64,000 nucleotides of DNA from Dyella thiooxydans (GTDB lineage: Bacteria; Pseudomonadota; Gammaproteobacteria; Xanthomonadales; Rhodanobacteraceae), in assembly GCF_001641285.1 (NCBI RefSeq), contig NZ_CP014841.1, positions 1,488,001 through 1,552,000 of the forward strand, written 5' to 3'. Shown here piece by piece: positions 7,932 to 17,111 of the stretch; positions within the stretch are counted from its first letter, which is position 1, and each line of letters opens with the position of its first letter. Position numbers and translations under genes: made by a program. Below the pieces are notes generated by a model. It saw only the letters and a program-made list of their open reading frames with translations, did not search any database and was not told the origin of the DNA.

Positions 7932-10313
7932 TCAGGGTGCGGCGACGTCGACCCGCAGCGAACTCCACGCGCCCCTTGCACTGAGCGCGGTGATGGTATG
8001 CCCCCCGGGCTGGCCGAGCTGCAGCAGAATGCTGTGCGTATCCTGCGTGGTGCCCTGCAGGCGGCCGTCCAGCAGCCACTGCACAGTGCCGCTGGCACCC
8101 AGCGCACGCAGGGTCACCCGCAGCGGCTCGCTGCTGTTCGGCGCACGGCGCAGGCGTGTGCCGTTGGCGATGCCGGCAATGCGGATCGGCTCTCCGTCGT
8201 CCAGCGAGTCTGCCGGACAGCCCGGCGCCAGCGGCGGCAGGTCGGAGGCTGCGCGATCGTCGGCATCGAGCCAGGGCGAGGCCAGCGCAGGCCAGCGCGC
8301 GATGCGCTCGACATGCTCGCCCTGCCCCCGGCAGGTCGCGCTGAGGCGCCTGCCCTTGCCGTCCACCCGCAAGCTCAGCAGGCCCGCGGACCAGGCATCC
8401 AGCCCGCGCTCGGCAAAGGTCGGTGGCACGACGCCATCGAGCACCCAGGCCGTGCGCCGCTGACGGCACTGGGTGGGATCGGTGTCGGCCTGCGCGCTGC
8501 CGAGTGGCCAGCAGATCACCTGCGAGCGCACGCTGGCCGGCTGGGCGAAGCGCACCGCTGCGCCACGCGCGGGCAGCATGTCGGCAATCCGGAACAGCAG
8601 CGGCAAGGCGGTGACCGCGCCGTACTGGCCCGGCGACGGCGTGCCGTCCGGGCGGCCGATCCACACGCCGATGGTGAACTGGTCGGTGACACCGATCGCC
8701 CACGCATCGCGATAGCCGTAGCTGGTACCGGTCTTCCAGGCCACCGCGGCATGGCGATTCACGGCGCCGGCCAGCGGCGCACCCTCCACGTCGGCCGGGT
8801 TGTGCGCGAGGATGTCGCGGATGATCCACGCCGCACCCGGCGACAGCAGACGCCGAGCCTGCAGCGGCTGCTGCCGGGTGTAGCGCGGAGCCGCGGCGAC
8901 GCCGCGATCGGCAAACGCCGAGTAAGCACCCACCAGGTTCTCCAGCGTGGTCGCCGCACCACCGAGTATGATCGACAGGTTCGGCTTCGCTCCCGCCGGC
9001 AGGCCAAGGTCCACGCCACCGGCCGCCAGCCGCGCGACGAAGCGGTTCGGACCGACCCGGTCGAGCACGTCCACCGCCGGCACGTTGAGCGAACGCTGCA
9101 GCGCCTCGGCCACGCCGACCGGACCGGAGAACGCCTCGTCGAAATTGCCCGGCTGGTAACCGTCGAAATCCTGTGGCGCGTCCACCAGCAGGCTCTCCGA
9201 CGTGATCAGCCCGTCGTCCAGTGCGAGTCCGTAGAGAAACGGCTTGAGCGTGGAACCGGGCGAGCGCGGCGCCTGCACCATGTCGACGTAGCCGTGGCGG
9301 TCCGGATCGGCGAAGTCGCTGGTACCCAGATACACCCGCGCCTCGTGGGTGGCATTGTCCACCACCAGCAAGGCCGCGGTGGTGTGGCGCGGCAATCGCG
9401 GGAGGTAGTCGCTGACGCGATCCTCCGCCGCACGCTGCAGGTTCGCATCGATGGTGGTGGTGATCCGCCGCGCCCGCGGCTGCTCCCGATGCAGGCGCTC
9501 GGCCAGCAGCGCCGCCGACAGCGGTGCGCGCAGCGAGCGCGCCACCACCGGCTCGATCCGCGCCGCGCGCACCTGCGCGGCGGTCCAGATGCCCTCGTCG
9601 CGCAGCCGCGCCAATACCTTGTCACGAGCCACACGCGCCGCGTCGGGGTGACGGTCCGGACGCAACCGGCTCGGTGCCTGCGGCAACACCGCCAGCAGGG
9701 CCGCCTCGGCCCTCGACAGTTGCGCCGCCGGCTTGCCCAGGTAGGCCCATGAGGCGGCATCCACGCCCTGGATCGGCCCGCCGAAGGGGGCATGGTTGAG
9801 GTACAGCTCGAGGATCTGCCGCTTGCTCAGGTGCGCTTCGAGCTGCAGTGCGCGCAGGATCTGGATGAACTTGCCGCCGAAGGTGTGCGGGATCGGCTCG
9901 ATGATCCGCGCCACCTGCATGGTCAGGGTCGAGCCGCCCGAAACGATGTGCCCATGCAGCAAGCCACCCGCGAGGCCACGCGCCAAGGCGTAGGGGTTCA
10001 CCCCCGGATGACGGTAGAACCAGCGGTCCTCGTAGCCCATCAGCGCGGTGAGGTACAGCGGCGACACGCTGTCCACGGTGACCGGGTAGCGCCACACGCC
10101 ATCGCTGTCGGCGAACGCGCGCAGCGGGGTGCCGTCCCGCGCCAGCACCACCGTGCTGCCGCCGTCGGGCTTCGGCAGCGGCAGCGGGAACACGCGGTCG
10201 AGAATCGCGGCCACGAGCAGTAGCACGCCCGCCGCGATGCCGAGGCGAAGCAGCCAGCGTCGCAGGCGGGGGTGCCGGGGAGGCTTTTTGGCGGGGTCTG
10301 TCTTCATCGGCAT
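7932..10313 (-). CDS. pbpC: Penicillin-binding protein 1C
   Basis: This 793-residue inner-membrane peptidoglycan synthase has a short cytoplasmic tail and a membrane anchor at about residues 20-40. A family 51 glycosyltransferase domain follows, with catalytic Glu in EDRWFYRHPG (about E95) and GGSTLTMQVAR. The transpeptidase domain has SxxK at about S354-TLK357, SLN at about 408-410 and KTGTS from about 527. The C-terminal 90 residues match the domain typical of PBP1C. In E. coli PBP1C binds beta-lactams poorly and is coupled to a periplasmic alpha-2-macroglobulin. The same pairing is here: the gene lies downstream of the macroglobulin gene on the same strand, 95 bp away, across a large inverted repeat. 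Confidence 0.95.
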   Translation of the reverse strand: MPMKTDPAKKPPRHPRLRRWLLRLGIAAGVLLLVAAILDRVFPLPLPKPDGGSTVVLARDGTPLRAFADSDGVWRYPVTVDSVSPLYLTALMGYEDRWFYRHPGVNPYALARGLAGGLLHGHIVSGGSTLTMQVARIIEPIPHTFGGKFIQILRALQLEAHLSKRQILELYLNHAPFGGPIQGVDAASWAYLGKPAAQLSRAEAALLAVLPQAPSRLRPDRHPDAARVARDKVLARLRDEGIWTAAQVRAARIEPVVARSLRAPLSAALLAERLHREQPRARRITTTIDANLQRAAEDRVSDYLPRLPRHTTAALLVVDNATHEARVYLGTSDFADPDRHGYVDMVQAPRSPGSTLKPFLYGLALDDGLITSESLLVDAPQDFDGYQPGNFDEAFSGPVGVAEALQRSLNVPAVDVLDRVGPNRFVARLAAGGVDLGLPAGAKPNLSIILGGAATTLENLVGAYSAFADRGVAAAPRYTRQQPLQARRLLSPGAAWIIRDILAHNPADVEGAPLAGAVNRHAAVAWKTGTSYGYRDAWAIGVTDQFTIGVWIGRPDGTPSPGQYGAVTALPLLFRIADMLPARGAAVRFAQPASVRSQVICWPLGSAQADTDPTQCRQRRTAWVLDGVVPPTFAERGLDAWSAGLLSLRVDGKGRRLSATCRGQGEHVERIARWPALASPWLDADDRAASDLPPLAPGCPADSLDDGEPIRIAGIANGTRLRRAPNSSEPLRVTLRALGASGTVQWLLDGRLQGTTQDTHSILLQLGQPGGHTITALSARGAWSSLRVDVAAP

Positions 10314-10327
10314 GACGTCCGCGTGGC

Positions 10328-10400
10328 CCGTAGGAGCGCACCCTGTGGGCGACGGCTTTTTTGTTTCAGGAACCGTCGCGCACAGGGTGCGCTCCTACGG
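10328..10400. repeat. REP-like long inverted repeat between the macroglobulin gene and pbpC
   Basis: Two 20-base arms (10328-10347 and 10381-10400, CCGTAGGAGCGCACCCTGTG and its complement) match perfectly. After one mismatch they continue with a 7-bp stem (GCGACGG 10349-10355 with CCGTCGC 10373-10379). The 17-base loop contains a run of six T. The GTAGGAGCGC head is like the repetitive extragenic palindromes of Pseudomonas and Xanthomonadales. It sits in the 95-bp gap between two co-directional genes, so it could terminate or attenuate transcription, or stabilise mRNA ends. I saw no second copy in this window. Confidence 0.8.
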
Positions 10401-10408
10401 CATCGGTG

Positions 10409-13400
10409 TCAGGGCTCCACCACCTTGATCTGCGCCGGATCGGATTTGCCGATGCCGCGGATCGCCGGCCGGTACATGTCCTCCACCTGTGGCGGCGGCA
10501 CGGTGTAGGTGCCTGGCGTCACCGCGCGCACCAGGTAGAACACGTGGGCCGCGTCGCCGCGATCGAGCTTCAGCGCAGCGGCGTAGCGGTCGTCGCGGTA
10601 CTCCTCGTGTTGCACCTGGGCGGCCGAGTCGTGCTGCTGCAGGTCGATGCCGTCGATCACCACGCCAGCCCACTGCTGGGTACCGCTGAGGTTGAGGTTC
10701 TCCACCTCCAGGCCACCGGGCAGCAGGTCGGTGACCATCGCGTCAGGCATGAACGTCCGCGCCTCGATGGTCAGCTCGACGATCAGCGTGTCGCCCTCCT
10801 TCAGCGTGTCGCCGTTCCACGGCTTGCCATCGGTGGTGAAGTAGCTGCGGCGCACGTCGACCTGGCTGTCGTCGGGCGGCGGCAGCGCCTTGCTGACACC
10901 GGCGGTGTCGAGCGTGGCGAACACAGTGGCATCGCCGGTCGGTTGCAGGCGCACACCCGAGGCCAGCTCGGCGGCGTCGAGGTCGCGCGTCCACACACGG
11001 GCGTCCGGTGCCTGCTCGGTCTTGCCACCCACGGTGATCGAGGCGGCCAGCGGCGCCGAGCCGGCGGCACCGAAGGCCTTGGCCACGCGGGCGATCGCCA
11101 CCTGCTCCTGGGTGCTCAGGTAGGACCAGGACCAGAAGAACAGTGGGTCCTCCTGCTTGCGACCGCGCACGTAGTTGTCGACGTTGCGCGCCCAGTCGAT
11201 CAGCTTGGCGTCGTACTCCGGCTTGTTCAGCCCGTAGGTGTGGGTAAGCGCCACCATCAGCGCGAGGTCGCGCAGGTCCGAGCCATAGTCGCCGACGTAC
11301 CAAGGGCGCTCCTTGTTCCAGGCAAAGGCCTCGGCGATCGCCTTCTGCGCGCGCTCGTTGTCGCCCATCAGCTTGAACGCGATACCGAAGTGCACCAGCG
11401 GCAACGGGCCGACCAGCTTGCCGCGCTCGTTGTCGAAGATCGCGCGCAGCGTGCCCAGCGGCGCGCGGTTCACGCGGGCCAGCACGAAGCCGGAATAGGC
11501 TTCGTCGGCGATGCGCATGTGATCGTGGTGCTCGTAGCCGTAGTACGGATGACCACCGGCAAGCAGGTCGTCGCTGAGCCGCTGCAGTGCCTTCTGCAGC
11601 ACATCCTGCGGCACCGCGAAGCCGGCGTCGCGGGCATCTAGCATGAAGTCCACCACGTAGGGCGTGGTGAAGGTCATGATCGGGCTGGTGCCCCCCCAGA
11701 AGCTGAAGTGTCCGTTGGCGGCCTGGAACGAGGCGATGCGGGACAACGCCCCTTCCACCGCGGCCTGCCGCACCTCGGGCGTCATCGGCTTCAGACCCAG
11801 CGCCTTGGCCGTGTCCCCATCGAGGATCAGCGCCGCATAGCCCTTGCTGGTGGTCTGCTCGATGCAGCCGTACGGATACCGGAGGATGTCGCGCAGCGCC
11901 GAGCCGTACGGCAGCGGAGGCAGCGTGCTCAGGCTCAGCCGCGCATGCACGGTGGCGGGAATCAGGCCGGCGAGCTGCTCGCTGCCGAACGTGACCGCCT
12001 TGCCGCCCTCCAGCGCCATCGGCCGGGTGTGCAGCACCTCCGGCCAGGCCGGTCGCACGGCGAACTCGAAGTGGCGATCGACCTGGTAGTCGTTGAGCTG
12101 GGCATGGATGTCCACGCCGGCCACGGCGGCCCCCGGCTCGGCGGTCACCGGCAGGGTGAGCGTGGTACCGGCGCCGTCCTTCAGCGGCACGTTCTGCTCG
12201 CCATGCTCGAGCCGCACTGGCCCGGTGGTAGTGACCTTGATCCGGGCGGTGCCGTCCTTGCCTGAGAGGTTTTTCAGGTCCAGGCTGACCACCGCCTTGT
12301 CGCCGGCCGCCATCACCCGTGGCGTGCTGGGCTCGACCACCAGCGGCGCCCGCACGGTGATCGCACCGTCCGCGTTGCCGAAGCGGTCGGCCGTGAAGGC
12401 CAGCGCGCTCAGCCGCAGGCTGCCGTTGAAATCCGGCACGTCCACGTGCAGCTGCGCACGTCCCTGCGCGTCGAACGCCACCGGGCCGGCGAACAGGTCG
12501 ACGATCTTCACCTTGGGGTTGATGCGCGCGGCCTTGGGCAGCGCCGGTCCGCTCATGTCGCCGCCGTAGCGCAGGCGCCCGGTGTCGCCGTCCATCGCCT
12601 CGATCAGGCGGCTGTACAGGTCATACGCCTCGGTGGCCAGCGCGCGCTTGGCGAACATCCACGACCAGGCGTCGGGCACCGGGTAGTCGGTGATGTTGAT
12701 GACGCCCTGGTCGACCGCCGACAGGGTGACGTAACCTTCCTTGCCGGCCAGGCCGCTAGCCTGCACGGTCACGTCCAGCGGGTTGCCCGGCCGCATCAGC
12801 GACGGCGCCTTGAGCGTGAGCGGGATGCGCCGGTCGTTGCGGTCCATCGTCACGTATTCCACGCCCATCGCACGCGCCGGCGTGGTGCGCTCGGTGGCTT
12901 CGCCGCCGCGGAACACCAGCGTGACCACGTACACGTCGTGCCGCTCCCAGTCCTTGGTGACCGGGATCGAGAAGGTCGAACCGGCCTTGGCGTCGATGTC
13001 CTTCAGGTACAGCAGGTGGTCCGATTCGACCATCAGCACGCCGGGGCCGTCATGCGGCGGCGTCACGGTGACCTTCATGGTGTCGCCGGCGCGATAGCGC
13101 GCCTTGTCCAGTGCCAGCTTCACCTTGTCCGGACGCGCCTCCTTGCCCAGGTTCTCGTCGTCCCAGCTGTAGCCGGCGAAGAACGGGAACACCGTAGTCA
13201 GCTTTGTGTCCGGGTCGTACACCTCGATCCGATAGCTGCCCCACTGCACCGGGAACTCGACGCGGGTGGTGCCGCTGGCACCGACATCGACGTCCCTTTC
13301 ATCGACCAATTGCAGGCTGGCGTTGGCATCGGCCTTCCAGCCGCCGTTGCGCTCGTACAGCCAGTAGAAATCGCGCAGCTCGCGCTGCAGCCGCACCTTC

Positions 13401-15400
13401 AGATGGTGACCGGCGACGCGCTGTCCCTCGGCGTTGACGCGGACGATTTCGAAACCGGCCGGCGCCTCGCTCTCCGCGCCCTGCTTCGGGTCGAACTCCG
13501 GGCGCACGCCGACCAGGCGGTCCGCCGGCCAGTAGGTGCGTTTGAGCAGGCGGGTGACGGCGCGACCGCCGGTCTCGTAGACGCTGCCGGACAGCGTCAC
13601 GGCCAGCGGCGCGACCGGCTTCACGTCGTCGGGCAGCGCGACGTCCTGCGCCAACTCGCCCTGCGCATCGAGCTTGGTGTCGACGACGTCGTCCGCCGAC
13701 TTCGGCAGGTCCACCGTGGGATCGCCGAAGAAGGTGTCCTTCATGCTGGCCACCGGATGGACTTCCGGCGACACCAGCAGCTTGGCGGTGAAGCGGTTGC
13801 CGGCCGCCGGTGCGCCGTACAGGTAGCTGGAGGCCACCTTCAGCTGCAGCGGCTCGCTCGGGGACAGACGCTTCTGCGGGCTGTCCAGCGATACTTTCAG
13901 GCGCTCGGGCAGGAACTCTTCCACATGGAACGGGAATGCCTGCACCGACTCCTTGCTGGCCGGATCGAGGCGGAACTCCAGCTGCCACAGCCCGGTGGGC
14001 GCGTCGGCCGGAATCGCCTCGCTCAGGTCGTAGTAGTTCAGTGCCTTGGGCTCCAGCCGGGTATCCGCCAGCGTGCGTCCGTCAGGCTGGCGCACCCGCA
14101 CGAACAGCGACTGCGCCTTCATCGGCGTGCCGTCCGCATCGCGCAACAGCGCCGAGGCGTGCAACGTCTCGCCGGGACGGTAGAGGTCCCGCCCCGACCA
14201 CGCGTACACCTCGAACGGCGCCTGCTTGCGCCCGGTGATATCGAAGTTCGACACGTCCAGTGCCGGGCGGTTGAACGGCAGCACCGACACATCCTTGCCG
14301 TGCCGTGCCACCAGCACGTCGGTCGGGTTCACCCGGTAGGCCATCAGCGCATTGCCACCATCGTCGGTGGTGGCCTTCAGCGTGGTGTGCCCGGAAGCAT
14401 CCTGCACGGTGACGTCGACACCGGCCACTGGCGTGCCGTCGCGCAGCGAGGCGACATGCAGCAGCACGTTGTCCTTGTAGACGCGCAGGTGCAGACCCAG
14501 GTCGCTGACGAAGAACACCGCCGTGTCATAACCGCCGCGGAAGGTGCCACCGGCCTTCACCACGGCCATGTAGACGCCCGGCTGCGACAGCTCGGGCACG
14601 TCCTGCACCGGGATATAGGTCACCGTGCGCTCGTTCGGCGCGCCCTTCAGCGTGTAGTGGTTGGCGTAGACCGAGTCGGCCATGTCGGTGATCGACCGCT
14701 TGGCGCGCTTGTCCTTGCTGCAGGTGTCGTACCAGTACGGATCGTGGTCCAGCTCGTAGCTGTCGCGGTGGCCATTGCGCGGATAGGCGCAGAACAGGTC
14801 CGACAGTTCGTCGTCGTGGACCCGGAAGAACTCGATGTCGGCGTCATGCACGTTCACCGACACCAGCGGCAGCCCGCGCGTGCCACGCGCCGGCAGCACG
14901 CTGCCATGGGAGGCGAATCCGACCGCCCCCGGCAGATTGCCGGAATAGATGTCCCGATGGACCGTCTCGCCCAACGAGCGCCCGTCCGCGGCCAGCAGGC
15001 CGGGCTTGACCTCGACGGAATAGCGGCGGTCCGGATTGACGAACGGAAAGCTGAGCGTGGTGCCGTCGCTGCCCAAGCTCCAGCTGCCGCTGACGGTCTC
15101 TCCGGACGGGCCGTTCACCGCGACCAGTTGGTCGAAGCCCTGCGCCGCCGCCAGCCGAGTATCGAAGACCAGGTCGAGCTGGCTGCGGCCGTCCTGGACC
15201 GAAGCGCTCGCCGAAGTCAGCCGGAAATGGGTGGAGTGGGTCTTCCCCGCACTCGCTGCCGGTGCCGGCGCGTGCTGCAGCACGGGCTGCTCGCCCTGCG
15301 GGTGGCCGCTGCAGGCAACCAGCAGGAGGCCCAGCAGGGGCGCCAGCAGGCGCGCGGGCGACAGGATGGAGCGACGATGCGCGATCGACGGACGTGACAT
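10409..15400 (-). CDS. Bacterial alpha-2-macroglobulin lipoprotein (YfhM/ECAM type)
   Basis: This very large protein (1,663 residues) starts with a lipoprotein signal ending in LLVACS (Cys 30). MG-type beta domains fill the body, and the thioester motif is intact (YGCIEQ, Cys about 1179 at positions 11864-11866), close to its position in the E. coli homologue of about 1,650 residues. Bacterial alpha-2-macroglobulins sit in the periplasm and trap attacking proteases through a bait region and the reactive thioester. They occur with PBP1C, which is thought to repair the damaged wall. ATG 15400 is preceded by GGGAGAGG, which decides the start; the longer frame to 15586 is not coding in character. 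pbpC follows on the same strand. Confidence 0.95.
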   Translation of the reverse strand: MSRPSIAHRRSILSPARLLAPLLGLLLVACSGHPQGEQPVLQHAPAPAASAGKTHSTHFRLTSASASVQDGRSQLDLVFDTRLAAAQGFDQLVAVNGPSGETVSGSWSLGSDGTTLSFPFVNPDRRYSVEVKPGLLAADGRSLGETVHRDIYSGNLPGAVGFASHGSVLPARGTRGLPLVSVNVHDADIEFFRVHDDELSDLFCAYPRNGHRDSYELDHDPYWYDTCSKDKRAKRSITDMADSVYANHYTLKGAPNERTVTYIPVQDVPELSQPGVYMAVVKAGGTFRGGYDTAVFFVSDLGLHLRVYKDNVLLHVASLRDGTPVAGVDVTVQDASGHTTLKATTDDGGNALMAYRVNPTDVLVARHGKDVSVLPFNRPALDVSNFDITGRKQAPFEVYAWSGRDLYRPGETLHASALLRDADGTPMKAQSLFVRVRQPDGRTLADTRLEPKALNYYDLSEAIPADAPTGLWQLEFRLDPASKESVQAFPFHVEEFLPERLKVSLDSPQKRLSPSEPLQLKVASSYLYGAPAAGNRFTAKLLVSPEVHPVASMKDTFFGDPTVDLPKSADDVVDTKLDAQGELAQDVALPDDVKPVAPLAVTLSGSVYETGGRAVTRLLKRTYWPADRLVGVRPEFDPKQGAESEAPAGFEIVRVNAEGQRVAGHHLKVRLQRELRDFYWLYERNGGWKADANASLQLVDERDVDVGASGTTRVEFPVQWGSYRIEVYDPDTKLTTVFPFFAGYSWDDENLGKEARPDKVKLALDKARYRAGDTMKVTVTPPHDGPGVLMVESDHLLYLKDIDAKAGSTFSIPVTKDWERHDVYVVTLVFRGGEATERTTPARAMGVEYVTMDRNDRRIPLTLKAPSLMRPGNPLDVTVQASGLAGKEGYVTLSAVDQGVINITDYPVPDAWSWMFAKRALATEAYDLYSRLIEAMDGDTGRLRYGGDMSGPALPKAARINPKVKIVDLFAGPVAFDAQGRAQLHVDVPDFNGSLRLSALAFTADRFGNADGAITVRAPLVVEPSTPRVMAAGDKAVVSLDLKNLSGKDGTARIKVTTTGPVRLEHGEQNVPLKDGAGTTLTLPVTAEPGAAVAGVDIHAQLNDYQVDRHFEFAVRPAWPEVLHTRPMALEGGKAVTFGSEQLAGLIPATVHARLSLSTLPPLPYGSALRDILRYPYGCIEQTTSKGYAALILDGDTAKALGLKPMTPEVRQAAVEGALSRIASFQAANGHFSFWGGTSPIMTFTTPYVVDFMLDARDAGFAVPQDVLQKALQRLSDDLLAGGHPYYGYEHHDHMRIADEAYSGFVLARVNRAPLGTLRAIFDNERGKLVGPLPLVHFGIAFKLMGDNERAQKAIAEAFAWNKERPWYVGDYGSDLRDLALMVALTHTYGLNKPEYDAKLIDWARNVDNYVRGRKQEDPLFFWSWSYLSTQEQVAIARVAKAFGAAGSAPLAASITVGGKTEQAPDARVWTRDLDAAELASGVRLQPTGDATVFATLDTAGVSKALPPPDDSQVDVRRSYFTTDGKPWNGDTLKEGDTLIVELTIEARTFMPDAMVTDLLPGGLEVENLNLSGTQQWAGVVIDGIDLQQHDSAAQVQHEEYRDDRYAAALKLDRGDAAHVFYLVRAVTPGTYTVPPPQVEDMYRPAIRGIGKSDPAQIKVVEP

Positions 15401-15584
15401 GAGAACCTCTCCCTGGATACAGCCGAAGTATGGCTTCCTTTGGTGGCGATGCGATGGCGCAGCGCGGGCAGCCACCCCGCGAATTCTGTCATGCCCGGGC
15501 GAACACCCGGCCCGAATCCGCCGCACTGTCGATTTCCGCCAGGGCCAGGCGTCGTCGACACGGACATCCCGCCCGGAGCTTCGC

Positions 15585-16241
15585 ATGCCCCTCCCCCGCC
15601 TGTACGCCCACCCGTTCTCGTCCTACTGCCAGAAGGTGCTGCTCGCGCTGTACGAGCAGGAGGCGCCGTTCGAGTACCGCCATCTCGAATCCCCCGACGC
15701 GATGGACGAGCTCGCCCGGCTGTGGCCGATGAAGCGGTTTCCGCTGCTGCAGGACGGCGAGCGCACCGTGATCGAGGCCACCTGCATCATCGAGTACCTG
15801 CAGCAGCGGCACCCGGACCGCCCACAGCTGATCCCGGACGATCCCGACGTGGCACTGGAGGTACGGCAGCTCGACCGATTCTTCGACAACTACGTGTCCA
15901 CGCCGCAGCAGAAGATCGTGTTCGACTAGTTGCGCCCGGCCGACCGCCGCGATGGGCACGGAGTGGAGGAAGCGCGCGCGATGCTCGATACCAGCTACCG
16001 CTGGCTGGAGCAGCACATGGCCGGGCGTACCTGGGCCGCCGGGGACGCCTTCAGCCTCGCCGACTGCGGTGCCGCGCCGTTCCTGTTCTATGCCGACTGG
16101 ACGCATCCGATCCCGGCATCGCTGGCCAACGTCCGCACCTATCGCGCCCGCCTGCTGGCGCGGCCGTCGATGGTCCGCGCAGTGGATGAGGCGCGCCCCT
16201 ATCGCCACTACTTTCCGCTCGGCGCGCCGGACCGCGACTGA
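15585..16241 (+). pseudogene. Glutathione S-transferase gene interrupted by an in-frame TAG
   Basis: Read straight through, the frame encodes a 218-codon GST. It has a thioredoxin-fold half (HPFSSYCQKVLLALYEQ, KRFPLLQDG, IEATCIIEYLQQRHP) and a helical half (MLDTSYRWLEQHM, WAAGDAFSLADCGAAPFLFYADW). A single TAG at 15927-15929 separates the halves after residue 114 without any frame shift; the sequence on both sides is continuous and conserved in character. A C-to-T change from CAG would explain it. The ATG at 15585 has a GGAG upstream. The gene is therefore a recent nonsense mutant, a sequencing error, or suppressed in this strain. Without readthrough the N-terminal fragment lacks most of the substrate-binding domain. 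Confidence 0.8.
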
Positions 16242-16316
16242 AGCCGCAAAGGCATCGCGGAGCCATAGGCGGAGGCAAGCTTCGACCCGTGCGTCGCTCC
16301 GACTGCACCCAAACGA

Positions 16317-16342
16317 AAAGCGGCAGCCGGAGCTGCCGCTTT
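16317..16342. terminator. Bidirectional rho-independent terminator
   Basis: An 11-bp perfect stem (16317-16327 with 16332-16342) encloses a CGGA loop. The stem ends in AAA on the left and TTT on the right, so it can serve both the broken GST gene (plus strand) and the convergent gene ending at 16368 (minus strand). Confidence 0.8.
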
Positions 16343-16367
16343 CCTGGCGTCCGCGCCAGCGGAGCGA

Positions 16368-16913
16368 TCAGGGCTTGCCGCCGCGCCCAGCAGACGTGCA
16401 GTTCGCCCTGGGCGCTGGCGGCAGGTTGCGCGGCGCTGACAGGCCCGGTGGCCGTGCTAACCAGCCGTTGTTGGTCCAGCGATGCTTGAACTGGTTGCGG
16501 ATCATTTCGCTGTTCACCAGCGCCAGACGATGGCCATCCTCGTGCTGCCAGATCCACCGGCCGGCGGGAATCGGCTGGGCACCCACGTAGAAGAAGCTCG
16601 CGTCGTACTTGCCATCACTCCGCGGCTTGGCCTGCAGACCGAGCTTGATGACGAACTGACTGGCCACCGGCTTGCCGTGGTCGGAAGCAGGCCGGGTGAT
16701 CATCTCGTCGAGCGTTGCGCGCAACAGGCGCTCGTAGTGCGGGGTCAACTCCACCGCAGACGAGACATCGGTTACCTTGCCGTGGGAATCCACCCGCACC
16801 AGCACGGGCAGGATGTGATTGGGGAAACTGTTCAATGATGGGCTTTCGGCGTGTACCGCCGCGCTGCCGATTGCCAGGCATCCCGCCAGGGCGATGGGGA
16901 GAGCAAGTTTCAT
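16368..16913 (-). CDS. Secreted protein with a TonB-C-like domain
   Basis: The 181-residue protein has a clear signal peptide (LALPIALAGCLAIGSAAVHA, cleavage near residue 22). The next 90 residues (VLVRVDSHGKVTDVSSAVEL, then a helix and VASQFVIKLGL) have the beta-alpha-beta pattern seen in TonB C-terminal-type domains of small periplasmic proteins in Xanthomonadales. The N-terminal membrane anchor and proline spacer of a true TonB are missing, so energy transduction is unlikely. The C-terminus is basic and low in complexity. AAGGA precedes ATG 16913. No operon partner is evident. Function unknown; the TonB-like fold is an inference from the pattern. Confidence 0.65.
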   Translation of the reverse strand: MKLALPIALAGCLAIGSAAVHAESPSLNSFPNHILPVLVRVDSHGKVTDVSSAVELTPHYERLLRATLDEMITRPASDHGKPVASQFVIKLGLQAKPRSDGKYDASFFYVGAQPIPAGRWIWQHEDGHRLALVNSEMIRNQFKHRWTNNGWLARPPGLSAPRNLPPAPRANCTSAGRGGKP

Positions 16914-17111
16914 GACGACATCCTTGAGTCAGGGCGCCAGTCGCATATGGATCGGGACGGAATGAAAGCCATCGGCAAACGACCAATTCCTCGACTGGCC
17001 GGTTCAGGTTAGCGCCAATTCTTCCCGTCGATCGCGTTTCGGGGCGCCTGTCCCGGCATGATGCCTGGCCCAGGGAGCCGGGCTCTCTCACCGCCTCAGA
17101 ACAACCACGAC

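Noticed and set aside
7650-9752. A 700-codon open frame antisense to pbpC and the amidase
   Set aside because: It overlaps two well-supported genes on the other strand and encodes low-complexity Arg/Pro/Gln-rich sequence with no recognisable start signal.
10328-10400. An insertion-sequence terminal repeat or phage attachment site
   Set aside because: There is no transposase or integrase, no target duplication, and the two arms form one hairpin typical of REP elements.
12446-15397. A 983-codon open frame on the plus strand
   Set aside because: It is exactly antisense to the alpha-2-macroglobulin gene. Its product is a His/Arg/Ala/Gln mixture without domains, as expected from high-GC third-position bias.
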